From Lepidurus packardi (Eukaryota; Arthropoda; Branchiopoda; Notostraca; Triopsidae), in contig JAKZAN010000005.1 of assembly GCA_023053545.1 (NCBI GenBank), forward strand, positions 10,354,001 through 10,418,000: a stretch of DNA of 64,000 nt. Reading direction: 5' to 3'. A program made the position numbers and the translations under genes. Under the pieces are notes generated by a model. It was not told the DNA's origin and made no database searches. It was given only the letters and a program-made list of their open reading frames with translations. Positions 1-13,209 of this stretch are shown here, piece by piece (within the stretch, counting starts at the first letter, position 1; each line of letters starts with the position of its first letter).

Positions 1-2194
1 TCCTCCCCCGCGTCTACGTCTGCTTGAAACAGCTGCGATTTCAGTCTAACTAAAATCCGTCCCGGTCGGACCAATTTGGGTTTCAAACTCGCGCCGACGC
101 GATGTTTGTAATTCGTCATTTCGGGTAACCGTCTATCACTGCGATGGCAAATAACTTCCAACCCGAAGCGACTGGTATCGGTATTTTCTTCCATAAACGC
201 TTGGCACATCATGGAGAAGGAGACATAGGGGTAAAAATGGGACATCCCCATCTTTGCTTCGTATAAAGAAGCGCATAAAACATCCCATAAAACTTTGAAA
301 AAGCTGAAATGATACACGGTAAAAGACACCGTGTACAAGCGCGTGTGAGGGATCCTTTGCACCGCCGGTTCGATTTCCAAACGCTCCCAATTGGGCGGTT
401 CATTATCCGCGGTCGCCGACTGCCAAACAGATAATCTGGCGCCAAACCGATTGACTATGGTTTGGTAGTCGGGTACGGGTAAAGTGATTCGCACAGGCGA
501 GTGACTGCTGTCAAACTGGTAACCGTGCGGCTCCACCATGATGACGGGCGAAGCTAACGCTCGTTCGTCTGGGTGTGGCTGCGGATCAGCGCCAGGCTCG
601 CCGTCGAACAAAATCCGCACGCTGGCAGTTATATCTTCGGTTAAACTGCCCTTAGGGAACGTGATTTCTAAGCCAGGAACGGCTGGGTGTCTCAGATAGC
701 CGCCAATTCTCCGCCTGACTTTACGGCTAGTCTCTGGGTACGGTTCTTGAACTATACACGTGAAGAGCGAAAAGTGCTGTGCGGTGATAATAACTCTTCC
801 ATCGCTGTACCTGCAGAATACAGATAACAAACCAGTTAAGAAATTATGACCATAATGTACAATATTTTTCACGATTAAACGAAATAAACCGTTAAAATGT
901 TTCAAAATTTGAAATCGATTTAAAGCAGAATTGCTTTAGAGATCGATTTTTTTAAAAAAAACTATTTTAAAGATAGATTTATCCTTGAATTAAAAGCAAT
1001 TCCGCAAATTAATCACAAAATCTTACTAGTCAAATCGAGTTAAAAAAAAAGATACGAAACAATGTAGCTTACAAACTCTAACGATGTATCTATCTTTTTA
1101 ACAGAATTCAAAGTTAAGGGAATTCTATTAATTAAGTTTGAAGTTTTCTTACATATTTGTGCAAAAAAAGCTTAAAACAGCAGTAAGTGCTTGAAATAAG
1201 AAGAAATAATAATCTGAAGAAATAAATACTTGAAATCGGAGGGTGGTAAACGCTCCCATTTGGGCGTGGCGTGACTGGGAGTGTTACTGCACAAGCAAAC
1301 GATGCGTTCATCAGCTTTGGGCTCCAGATTTAACGGCAGAAAGATGAGGGCGGGGCACGTGCCAAAGAACTCGGTACCGTGAGGTTCTACCGATATCACG
1401 TGGCTCGCGTGATGCATACGGAGTGTGCAAGCAGGTACGTAGGTTGGGTTCTTGATGATCTGCAAGGAAAACTCGCTGTGCCCCGAGACGTTATTCCGGG
1501 GTACAATCACATACACATCTTCTTTTCTTAAGACACGAATGTTGTCCTTGTGGCGAAACTCGACCAAGAAATCCCGCTCAGAAGTATTGGTTTCCCAAAA
1601 GTCACAAGTGGGAAGATCGCTGTCCGAATCCCAGCCGGTATTGGATAAATGGCAATCAGAATCTCGATCGCTCTCAGGATCGAGCAGCGAGGAAAAGGTT
1701 GAGCGGATGCTACTGACGCCGCTTTGCTCGCTGCAGCGACAGAGATCACTGACGGTAGAAGGCGAAGGATAAGTAGACACGCCCAGTGAGTTTCGGGAGC
1801 ATTCTGAGGCGGTGCCGTAATCACTCGTATTGCAATCATTGTTCCATGATAAGGAGGTGGAGCCTGCGAGGATTTTCTCCGTCGAGGATGAACCCTTGAG
1901 CTGTATTCGCTGTCTTAACCGACCTTTCCATGAGTTTAGTACGGGGTGCTTAAAAGATCGTTCGTAAATGCAAGTTTGGCAACTTTTTTGTACTAATGCC
2001 ACCGGCGTAACAACACCGTCTTCTCGTCTTTCGTTCAGCTGGCTCCTTTCAAATAGATTGCACTTGGGTTTGATATCGGTGAGAGATCCGTAATCCAGCC
2101 GTCGAGGAAGCTTTCTGCCAGATGCAGAAACGTCTTTCACAGGATTGGAGCTCGCAAACTTCCTTTTTCTTGGGCGCAAATTGCGGGGCTCCAT
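1..2194 (-). CDS. Tandem ZU5-domain protein, PIDD/UNC5CL-like (5' part, 3' end outside window)
   Basis: Two coding exons are visible: 2194-1230 and 810-1, joined with codon AA|G, and the frame stays open to the left edge. The first ~200 residues are basic, then Ser-rich and probably disordered (NLRPRKRK near the N-terminus). Two successive ZU5-like modules follow. Each has the core VEPHG motif (VISVEPHGTEFF in the first, VIMVEPHGYQFD in the second) and ends in an HFS triplet (QHFSLF, encoded at 768-776; YHFSFF, at 303-311). Tandem ZU5 domains occur in ankyrins and PIDD1. HFS is the known autocleavage site in PIDD1 and UNC5CL, so I infer a self-processing signalling scaffold. No leucine-rich repeats are seen at the N-terminus, unlike vertebrate PIDD1. 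A UPA and death domain would be expected to the left, outside the window. The start is the first ATG of the long open frame. The domain call is firm; the orthology is not. Confidence 0.75.
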
Positions 2195-2795
2195 AAGTCA
2201 ATAGGCACTTTTCGCTACATAACCAATACCTAAGAAGAACAAAGGGTTAATAAGAGATTAAAAGAGTATGACGATGTATGATGCGACTAACAAGACAATA
2301 TTTACCAACAAAATGAAGCGGGTCCCAGAAATATTTAGTTCCTTGTTAAAACATGGTGGCATGAGGAGATCAAGCAAATTAAACACATACTAACATATGT
2401 GGGAATTAGGTTTAATTAAGAACAACACACTAAATGTCACGGGGTAAATTGTAGAAATAGTGTTACATTTATCAACAAAACAATCGTGGGAAACGCTTGG
2501 CCGCCATTTTGATTACAGTAAACAGAAAACTTTGCCAATTTGTACTAAAATGTTAAATAGCTTCCTGCTTTTTCATAAATCTTTTAAGTTTTGGGGCCGA
2601 AATTCTTATAATGTATTAGTAGAATAAACTGTACCTTTATAGTTTCTTTTGTGAATCTTTAATCGTTCTATTGTTTCTTACTGCGCTTGGCATCGTTGAA
2701 AGTCTTGTTTCGTGAAAACTCAGAACAACAAGTTTCGTAAAAAATATAACTTAAATTTATATCGTATTTGATTAGCATTATCAAGGAATTAAAGC
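2195..2795. other. Divergent intergenic region between the ZU5 gene and Ubc9
   Basis: About 600 bp separate two start codons facing away from each other. The sequence is AT-rich, has no convincing ORF, and is the natural place for a shared promoter and both 5' UTRs. I see no TATA box I would defend. Confidence 0.5.
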
Positions 2796-3512
<717 letters not shown>

Positions 3513-3611
3513 TATCGTTTTGTGCTTTTTTAATCCTTCGGAAATTTCTGTTCGTCTTTTTTTTTCTACCCTCCTTCGCCCTCCCTCTCTTATTTGCGAT
3601 GATAATTTTAC

Positions 3612-3617
3612 AATAAA
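3612..3617 (+). promoter_or_regulatory. Polyadenylation signal of Ubc9
   Basis: A canonical AATAAA lies about 100 bp after the Ubc9 stop codon, at a normal 3' UTR distance. Confidence 0.6.
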
Positions 3618-3848
3618 ATGTAGAGTCTTGACCTAGAGGATAAAATACATTGCATTCCTAGAAGACGACGCTTGAAGTTTTGTCAAAAAGGAAGTCGGTC
3701 AAAGAAGCATTTGTGTATCTTTTCGTCGTTTTCAAAAATGTTAACCGCCAAATTCTAACAAAAGGTTATATGTACAAATACAAACGTCTTAAAGCTTCAA
3801 AAGGAAAGCACCAGGATAAAGGTATAAGGAGAAAAATATTTAACACTT

Positions 3849-6800
3849 TTAAACTATACTTTCGCGCTCAGATCGGAGATCCGAACCATTTGGCAAACCG
3901 TTGCTTTTCAGCGAGCTATCGCTATATCTTGCACTAGCTAAAATTCCCAACAACCAGGACTTGATGGGGTGCCGTTTCCGAACTTTGGGTGCTTCGGACA
4001 CCAAATCTTCACAAGAATGCCATTTTTTCGGCTGACTGAAAGGAGTGGCGGCTAATAAGGGTGTGGCTAAGTCATCCTGTCCATTTAGTAAATTTCCGTT
4101 GGCTTTGCCGTTCGGCAAGGCGAGTATCACAGCAGATTCATGGAGCGGGGAGTTTGAATTTGAATTTGGTGCCCCTGAGGGGCATGGTTCAGGAGTGGGA
4201 GGGGATGTAGTAGTGAAGGGGACTGGGATCCGTTCCGTGATGTCCGAGCAGCTTTCAAGCGATTTATAATCGCGCGAAAGCTGATCTGAAGGCTGTCTGC
4301 GCATTTCTGGCGGAAAAACGTCCAAAGATCGTGATTCGCGGTTCTTCTGAGGACCGTTCCCGCCGCGAATGTACGGCTCCGCAGGCACGCTTAGAAAATG
4401 GCGGTCGCCCGTTGGACTCACGGCAGTGAAACGCACATTATCGCGCAACCGGCCTAAAGACGCGCAGCGTCTTTTGCGCAGACTTTGTAAACTACCCCTG
4501 CTACCGCATTCCGACAAATTAGGCGTGGTTTGACATTTACAGTTACGGATCACCACGTGGTCCCCGTCATCAGCCGGATTCGAACCACCATGTGCTTGCG
4601 AAGCGCAGTCACAGGGGCCAGATATCTGCGCATGGCTCGATTGCGCGCTGCGATTCACCAAACAAGACCGTCGTAAGCTTGAATTGTTGCTAGGGTGATT
4701 ATAGTGGCGAAAAGACGCAGTAGGCGTCGGACTAGGAGTAGGAGACTGTCTTTGCCAGTTGGCACTACCAAACGAGCTTCGCGAATCCCTGAGCATTTCC
4801 TCGCGCTCGCCATAAGCCTCTGCGCCTCCCGACACAGGGTTTGTTGCTTTCTTGAGGGGAAACCCAACACTGTCTTTCGAATCCCGCGAAAAACGACGAT
4901 TGGTAAAGGAATTGGGACGGGCATCCGACAAACGCGGGTGGGGACCTAACCGAGGACTTCGTCGACGCAAATCGCTGGCGATACTACCATTACCTTGGGA
5001 CATTAAGGCGCTATCGATATTCTTACGACACAACAAAGGTTTTAAAGCCGGTAAATCTTCTAGTCGCTTGCGCGCTTTCACGGAATCAGGCAGGGTACCA
5101 GTCAACCAGTAGGTGACAACCTCACCTTTACCTTTCATGGCTACCCGTCCGCGTTCTTCAGTCACGTACCCACCCGTTTTATCCAAAGCGGCTTTACACT
5201 GCATGCTTATATGGATCTTGAGAGGTTCACCGTTGGATTCCATCCTCGAGGCCGTATTGACGGTATCACCAAAGAGGCAATACCTTGGCATGCTCAAACC
5301 CACCACCCCGGCGACCACGGGGCCTATTTTAACACGAGAAAATGGATCAAAGCTTTCTTAACTTTACTACTTTTGGTTTTAGCGTTACTTATAAAATGCT
5401 ATACAGAATAATAATGATGTAAGTTTTGTTTACAAAAATGGGAAAAATAGAGTTCGAAACTAATGTTCAAAACGATATTAGTGCTTTATGTACTTATCGT
5501 TATTAGAACGATATTAGTACTTCATGCTATTAGCTTGATTTGTTGCTTACCTGTGTGAATACCAATACGCAAAAGTAAAGGATCGTTCGGTCGATGGGCA
5601 ATTTTGTGATTTTTAACAGCCGACAACAAATCAAGTGCCATGGATGCAATTTCACCGGCATGCTTTTCATTCGGCAAGGGTAAACCTGACACCTAACAAA
5701 TCCCCTCATATTGTCAAATTCAATCTCAAGAGAATGGAAATCAATAGAATAGAAGGATAGACAAATACAACTTACAACCATATAGGCGTCGCCTATTGTT
5801 TCCACTTTGTAGACGTCATAGCCTTGGATAATGCTATCAAAACGTGTGTAAAGGTCGTTCAAGAAATTTACAACCTAAGCCACTTAAAGTTACTAGAAAC
5901 ACGCGTTAGATTCTACTAACACTTTACCTGTAAAGGTGTACTTTCTGCAGACATTTTAGTGAACCCCACAATATCACTGAAATAAATAGTAACCGATTCA
6001 AACAACTCCGGTTCCACTCCGATCCCCAACGTCAGATTCTTGGCCACAGGCCTTTCAAACAAAAGAATTAACTACTGAAGTTGTGTAAAGCAATAAGGAA
6101 TTTAGCTTATACAGTGGTAACATTCGATGGAGCAAGTCTTCGGTTTTCTTTTTCTCTTCACATAAAAGCATTGTCCGCTGATCCACCAGTTTCTCCAAAT
6201 CTTGTGTATATTTCTCCATCATCTCCATCATATGATCCATGATATTCCGTTTCCTGGATATTTTATAAGTATTTTCAGATTGAATATCTCTGTTTTGAAG
6301 TTCTGTAACTCACATGCCCTCCTTCATAGGTTTCAGACGATTGCGAACATTTGCGAATTCTGGGCGCTGTTCGGGCACTTCAGCCCAACAATCTTCCATA
6401 CAACTCGCCAAGTAATCCGGGCATCCTGTTTTGGATTCTCGCACGATATGCATATCGGGTCTAAATGGAACTTTTCCTGCTTCAGGCATCTTTTTCACCA
6501 TCCGCACACATTCTTTATATACAATGGACAACACGCCAAATAGTTAAATGAGCCTCTAAACGAAAGCAAGACGGGACTACATAGTGCTAATTAAACGTAA
6601 ATATTGACCTTAAATAGAAAACCCAAGATGTTGGACGGGTTAGCTAATGCTTGTTTGATATAAAAATTACTAATCCTTCCAATAATCGACTCTAAAACAA
6701 TTAACAAACAGCAATAAATGCACTCAAAAGGGCAAATAAACTTACGATACAGTTAGCAACGAGCCTTAGCTCACGCTACAAATACACGAAAAAAAAAGAA

Positions 6801-9800
6801 AACTTACGATACTAGCCTAGTAGGAAGGTGCTTCACTACTACATGATTGGGTTACCCCACAGGGCACGTAGACACAAGGATGACTCGCTAATAGGACTGC
6901 GGTGTACCCGACAAAAGGACTACGGACCCCGAATTAAGGACTACAAGCCCCGACTTACGGACTGCGGACCTCGACAAAAGGACCTCGGTTCCATAATCTT
7001 TCAAGGGATCAATAGCATTTCGAGTTAAAAAGTTTCTTCTCATTGGTTAAGCGCCAACGGGATTAAATACCCCGACTTAAGGACTATTTAAGGTTAGGTT
7101 AAGTTAGGATCGTTAGGTTAGGACTACGTTACTACTACGACGGACTACGAGTCGTTCTTGTGTCGTATTGCCCCCCCCCCCCCCCCCCAGAGATGTTTAA
7201 CCATAATTCCATTTTACTGACAAAATAGTTCACAAATACTAAGAGAAATGTTTCTAATAAGAAAATAAAGTTTAAATAATAAAAAATAAACTCGACTCTA
7301 CGTGACTTATGCTTTAGATTGACTGAAGAATATCAAATTTGTTTACTTCTTCCTCAACTTTGTATGCATGTAGCTTAATATAACGAAATCCCTTTAAAAC
7401 GGGACTCCTGGGAGGATTTAAAATTGTACCTTCGGGATCAAGTCCACCAAAAACGTCCTGTCTGCCAATAATTTCATGTAGAATTATGCCAAACGCGTAC
7501 ACGTCACCTTTAATCGTGCCTTTGACGGCTTCTGGATCACGTAGCAATTCAGGTGCCTTCCATAACATACCTACCATACATAACAAAGGATTGAATTTAT
7601 AATTCGTCTTCCAAGAAAAAAAAAATAGAAGAATAGACCATTCTACATACAACGGTGCTTAGAGTAAGGGCCATTATCAACATCACTCGCCGCTTGACGT
7701 AACTCATGTAATCCAAAGTCCGTAATTTGCAAAACCCAGCGTGAAGTCACGACACAATTTGACGACTTGAGATTCCCGTGGCATTGCAAATCTGTGTTTT
7801 GCAGGTAGAGCATGCCTTTAATTAAGTCATGGACCAATGACGCAATCATTAACTGGTCCAAGTTTATGTCTTCATTTTCAAGTATATCCTAATTTCAATA
7901 GAATCAAATAACTATAGAATCAAATTGGCTATAAGGTGAAATACAGCTAAATAGTAGGAAAAAAGTTTCAAAAATGAAAACAACTTACGGGTAGACTGCG
8001 TTTGCTGCATAATTCTGTAATAATCCTAATCTCGAAGGGTCGTACGATGGCTCCAATGAAAGGATTCACATTATCATGGCGGATTTCCCGCATGAGCCGC
8101 ATTTCTTTCATTATGGTGCGTGTAATTTCTTTGCGTTTGGCAAACCCAAGCACTTTGATATGAACAGCTGTGCCCTTATAAATTTCCGTCTTGACCTGGC
8201 AATGCCACTCATAAGACCCAGCGCTGACCAAGCTCAACTACAAGGAGGAAGCAGATAGTCTTTAGAAATAAACACGAGGGAGAAAAAACATAACATTCGT
8301 TCTTAAAGTTGTTTTTTTTTTCTTTTACTTTGCTAGCGCCAGTAGCTCCATCGTTGTAGGTTGTGATCTCAGAAGGATCAATTTTCCATAACAAGCCGGC
8401 GATTTCCTGCTCAATTTTCCACTTACGGTACACGAACGTGGTGACGATAAGCGTGGAAAGGAAAACAAACGCCAAAACCCCCGCGGCGATACGCGAATTG
8501 CGCATTCGGTTATCCGGAGCTTGGCAATTCTCGTTATCGAAGCCACAAGGAGGCTCGTCGAGTGGTGCCTGACCACTTAGCCATTCAATAGTCTTCCCAT
8601 CCAACGGCTCAAACTACGGATTTTAATTTTCCAATTAACACATAATGTGTAACCAAAATCGAGTTTATCCATATTGTAGCCTAGTTACTATCGATAAACA
8701 GATCAATACTTCGACTACGCTTCTTGGGAATTCCAACAAACGCAAAATGGTAAGTAATCAAGAAGAAATAACCCTATCTGAAGCCGATTGTTAGTATTCT
8801 CAAGTATATTACGATATCTCGCATTTAACAACCGAATTGCCTCGAATGTCGTCCTCGAAGTCAATTTCCTGACTTGTCTGCAACGAACAGGAACACACCT
8901 CATCAACTCTTCGGCAAAAAAAAAAAAGTGAAAGAAAAATCTTAATTAACGAAATAGTTTCGCGTAAACCAACTTTTGTAATTAAGAAGCCATACGTTAA
9001 GAAACGTTACCATGACATCAACACATAACTGCAAGCGATTCTTCTTAGAAAATGTCGGCCTACAGCGCCAATGACATTAACTGACCTGAATACTAACGAT
9101 AAATAAGTAAAAAAAACTATCAACCTTTGGAAGAAGCCGATAACTGAGTACTCTTCACAAGTACTATACACGAGACAAGGATATATGAATCTATAATTAA
9201 TCGACTAATGTTAATCAAATTTCTTTTGAAGATTCATTCTCGTAAAAGAATCAAAACTGTAGAACAGGATTCTTAAGATTCATAAGGTATTACAAAACGA
9301 TTGCAACTAAAAGGTAAAAATATTCGAGTTGCTATGGGAGCAAGTTACTCCATCGAAACTGTCTTCACAATTTCTCGCTTCCATAAACATAAAAAGGTGA
9401 GAATATTACCAATCCTAGCTCGATTACCCAAGACGCGTTCGGCCTACAGGCAGAAATCGACACTCGGAGAGAGAGCACACGAAAAAATAGAATAAAAATA
9501 GGCTTACATTCTGGTCATCGAGAATTTTCTTGAAAACGCCAATTTGCTCAAACTGAAAATTGCAGGTGAAACTATTTGCAGAAGTTGCATTCGACGCATC
9601 GTTCGGTTTCATTTGCTTTATAGATAGTAAGGTGTAATTACCCTCGGAATCACCATGGTCGTCGATATGTACATCGATGCCAGCGACACCTAATGTCATG
9701 CAAAAATAAAACTGCGTCAACATGTTGGGAGCTTTATTGTTTTTTTGAAGATGTAGGGATGTTTTGTATCAATTTACTTTCATAATTTCGATTCAGCAAC

Positions 9801-12746
9801 TTCTGTACAATAGCTGGACCGTCTTTGGCCCATTTGAGAATTTCTTCACTTGACGACGCATTATTTTTGTTCAACAATTCGTCCAATGCTCTAGCGTAAA
9901 GCATAACAGCGTCGTACAAATAAACCGCAAACATTGTGACATGCTAGTTAAGAATTATAAACTAAAAGATTCCATCTAAAACTTGCTTCGCAAATAGATT
10001 CTTACTGCTTTATATTTTTCGAAGCCATGGGGCCGTTTAAACTCAAACGGCGGTTTTTCGTTATATTCGAGGACTGCGTTGGAAAAACTAGAAAATTGCG
10101 TCGCGTTACCAGGAGGCGTGGCTACGATCATTAACAAGGATTTGGCTGCTTGTATACTGGGCCATTCCAATTCCGAGCAGTTGTTCACGCTCTTGATTGA
10201 AGCAGAATCTAAATATAAACCAAACGACTTAGAAAACAAACCCAAATTGGGAGGACAATTAGTTAAACAAAATTACTCCATAAGTAGTCGCGAGCTCTGT
10301 CGGCTGAATAAGTTTCCCAATCCACAGAAATGACCATATATTCGCCTTTATCAAAGAGTTGCATCATTTGCATAGGAGTCATAAACTCGGGCAAGTACTT
10401 AATATCGCCCAGAAATACGTAAACTGGAAGATAAAATAAAAAGTTTTTCTTTAGCATTTCGTTTATAGCGTTTACACGGTGATCCGTCTAGTGTTAAAGA
10501 TTCGTGTCTAGACCTATCCAAGGTTCAGTAAATTTCCAAGTAAAATTCAATTCTACATTTTCCTACAAAATAACAAAGCCGATAGATTTTGAATACTTCC
10601 ATTTTAGATGTTGCACTGTATGCATTTAGAAGTTTGTACATTCAAAATACGTATAACCCTAATTAAAAAGTCCAAGAGCGTACAGTACTAGAAAACCTAC
10701 ACAATAGATCACGCTCACATGAACAGTATGGAAAAGGAAAAACTTACTGCGTGTGTGGGTTTTCGTCCGGTTAATGATATTGTACCAATTCACGTGCAGA
10801 TTGCAGCACTCGTTGTTCCCTTTGATACAACACAGATACGGATCCTCAAAGATTTCCTTGTGTTGAATCACCATGGATTCATTAGCCAACAATGTGGCGT
10901 TCGAATTGTGTTTCTTCACTAACTCTTCCAAAGATTCATACACTGTCAACCACTTTTCATCGTCCTGGACCAACACCGAAAACTTTTTCCACTTCTGGCC
11001 TCTCAGCAGCGCCATGATGGACTTGGTCACCTATTTCCCCCACCCACAGAAGCAACCCCATACAAATGAGTTAACTCAATTTCTTACGAAAGTGAAAAGT
11101 TTGAAAGGCGTATCTACGTCCTCAATTCACGTTACCTGTTTATCTGTAGGAAACGTACGAGCCATAGTAGGAAACCTCTTCTTATCCGAAACCGTGTAAT
11201 CCGAACATTTCTACCTCGCAAAAAAGGAACACAGAGAAAATCATAGATGCAAATCCTTGCAATCGAGTCAGAGCAACAAATTAATGCCCAAAACTTTACT
11301 TTTCTAATAACGAATCTCATTTCCAATGCCTTGTCTGATCTTTATCGACTCCTTCCCTGAACTTCACGCACCACGCATTCCAATCCAATCGTAATATTTA
11401 TAAAAATTCAAATACAAAGATGTGTCAAAATTGTTCTCTCTGCTGTACGTTTTGGAGATGTTCTAATCATTCTAAATCTTTTTAACCTTTTTATCAATTC
11501 AAACGAAGTTAGACTAGAAAGCCAGAAAGTATATCTTTGTAGTCAACAATAAGACTACTACAGATTGTCAGGTTGCTAGTTCCAACGTGGTAATACGTAA
11601 TACGTTTCATCGAAGCGACTCTTTGTCAATAAAGATCGCCGTTTGAAGAAAAAAAAGGAAAAAACAAAGAAAACAGAAGTAATCATAACCGAGCGTGCGT
11701 TCTTGCACTATTGGTTTTGTTCGCCAAGTTACTAACCATCTAAATATGTAAGATCAATAAGCAAGAAAAAACTATCTTCCCGCTCAGTTCTTCTCGGCGA
11801 CTCGCTAACCATATAACTAAACCAGATCTTTTTTTAAAAAATGATTTGTTTTGCGGAACGTTTCTTTCAGTATATAGCATCTTCCAGTTCCAAAAACTAC
11901 TGACAACAGTTTTTCCCCGAATAAGCTTCCCACCCGTTGATTTCCTGACAGATTTTATCGCAACAAACATTGTTAACCACTCTTTCTAGCCCCCAAAAGT
12001 TGAAAGTCTCGACCTCCGAATGGCAAGTTTCTTTCTTTCTTTCTTTCATATTCTTCTTCTTACAAGAAGAAAAAATAATATATAAATAAGTGAAAATATA
12101 CCCTAGCAACAACGGCAATCACTTAAAAGCTTAAGAAAATCATTTTTTTTTTTACATGAGATAAAAGGGTCCGATTCCACCCCGCCGCGACTGTTGCTTC
12201 CACGGAGCAGAAACTTTCGAGACCGATTAGGACGGCCACGTCCTTACATAACATGTCGGTAACAGCTTTGGCTGAAATCAAAGGATCGGATTTCGTGTCG
12301 GTCCAGGTCACTTCGAACTTGACTCCTGTATGATTCCGAAAGAACTCGGTTTGGTTTTGGTTGATTTTGTCCACAGCATACTGAATGGCTCCCGATATGG
12401 CTAATCCTTGTCGATCCCGTTGATCACCCGCTACAGTGGGCAAATACCCGATCCTGATGACTGCTGACTCGTTTGCCAAGCTTGAACTACTACTATTACT
12501 ACTACTATTCACAGTGCCTTCATTCATTAATTGGGCTGATACCACGTTACTCCCAAAGCTGTAAGAAAGGACTAGGAGCAACAACCAGCAGCTCAATGCT
12601 AGTTCCCGTTTTTTTGCTGGTCTTAACAAGCTTTTCAGGTCTGGACCGAAGATTGATCCTCTAAACATCCCGTAGTCTTGCATGTTCTGGCTCCTTCTTC
12701 TTTTTCCAACCAAAGGGAAGCAGATATCGAAATTCCACAAGGCCAC
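3849..12746 (-). CDS. Gyc76C: Receptor-type guanylate cyclase, Gyc76C-like
   Basis: Seventeen exons join in phase to 1579 codons: 12746-12156, 11210-11136, 11030-10748, 10423-10277, 10208-10006, 9943-9778, 9689-9508, 8613-8329, 8237-7989, 7888-7651, 7570-7430, 6512-6314, 6253-6113, 6051-5928, 5874-5776, 5692-5551, 5323-3849. Order: internal signal segment (~50-70), ANF-receptor ligand-binding ectodomain (to ~590), one transmembrane helix ([20 protein letters not shown], ~592-611), kinase-homology domain with HGNLKSSN in place of HRD (a pseudokinase, normal for this family) but ITDFG kept, coiled-coil linker, then the cyclase domain (~975-1170). Cyclase landmarks are [20 protein letters not shown] and [17 protein letters not shown]; the Glu and Cys fit GTP rather than ATP. 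A ~410-residue low-complexity tail ends in ESIV, a class I PDZ-binding motif, as reported for fly Gyc76C. It makes cGMP at the plasma membrane. The family is certain; the Gyc76C assignment is an inference from the tail. Confidence 0.93.
6911..6989. repeat. 21-bp minisatellite in a guanylate cyclase intron
   Basis: About 3.7 diverged copies of a 21-bp unit built on AAGGACTACGGACCCCG lie in the intron between 7429 and 6513. The plus strand reads as an open frame of seven-residue repeats (KDYGPR type), which I take as chance. Confidence 0.75.
7091..7188. repeat. TTAGG-like patch and 18-nt poly-C tract
   Basis: Around 7091-7123 there are several imperfect TTAGG words (AGGTTAGGTTAAGTTAGG). At 7171-7188 there is an uninterrupted run of 18 C. 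Both lie in the same guanylate cyclase intron as the 21-bp minisatellite. TTAGG is the ancestral arthropod telomere word, but this patch is too short to be more than an interstitial trace. Confidence 0.6.
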
Positions 12747-13035
12747 TTAACGGCCACCTGTAAACGAGGAAAGATATGGATACTTATTAACCAAAAACGA
12801 AATTTTTAGAGCATGGGGAGTTGTACCTCTGACGTAAGTGCTGGAATGCCTCATTGGAGTTCAGACAGCCGGGATTTTGGACATCAGATCACCTGACAAG
12901 ATTCTCAGTTTCAGACACGGAATGCGAAGATTAGCAAACGAATTTCGCTTCTCGATCAAATCAATGCCAAGAAGTTTGAACTTAAGATCGAGCACACGAC
13001 TATCTGTCATCTTAATTTTCTTTCTATTGAGTCGA

Positions 13036-13209
13036 AAATACAACTAGTTTCGTAGCTTAAATCACTCGTAGGTAGATTACGAAACCAGTTTTTATAGAAA
13101 ATAAAACTAGTTTCGTAATCTAAATCACTCGTCGGTATACCTCTTAGTAATCTAAATCACTCGTAGGTATACCTACGAGTGATTTAGATTACGAAACTAG
13201 TTTTATTTT
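13036..13209. repeat. Compound inverted repeat with a 46-bp perfect palindrome
   Basis: Positions 13147-13192 form a perfect palindrome with two 23-bp arms and no spacer. A second perfect 34-bp inverted pair, 13098-13131 and 13176-13209, encloses it. Another diverged forward copy of the same core (AACTAGTTTCGTAGCTTAAA) begins near 13042. The core ATCACTCGTAGGTA therefore occurs several times in both orientations. Most likely a MITE or remnants of nested copies; no protein-coding content. Confidence 0.85.

Noticed and set aside
4555-4590. GATTCGAACC-type tRNA T-arm word
   Set aside because: It is within the coding tail of the guanylate cyclase and no cloverleaf can be drawn around it.
6828-7028. 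Plus-strand ORF with KDYGPR-like heptapeptide repeats
   Set aside because: It lies in a guanylate cyclase intron and is produced by a 21-bp minisatellite; no ATG context, exon signals or family match.
7091-7123. Possible telomere or subtelomere
   Set aside because: Only a few imperfect TTAGG words inside a gene intron.
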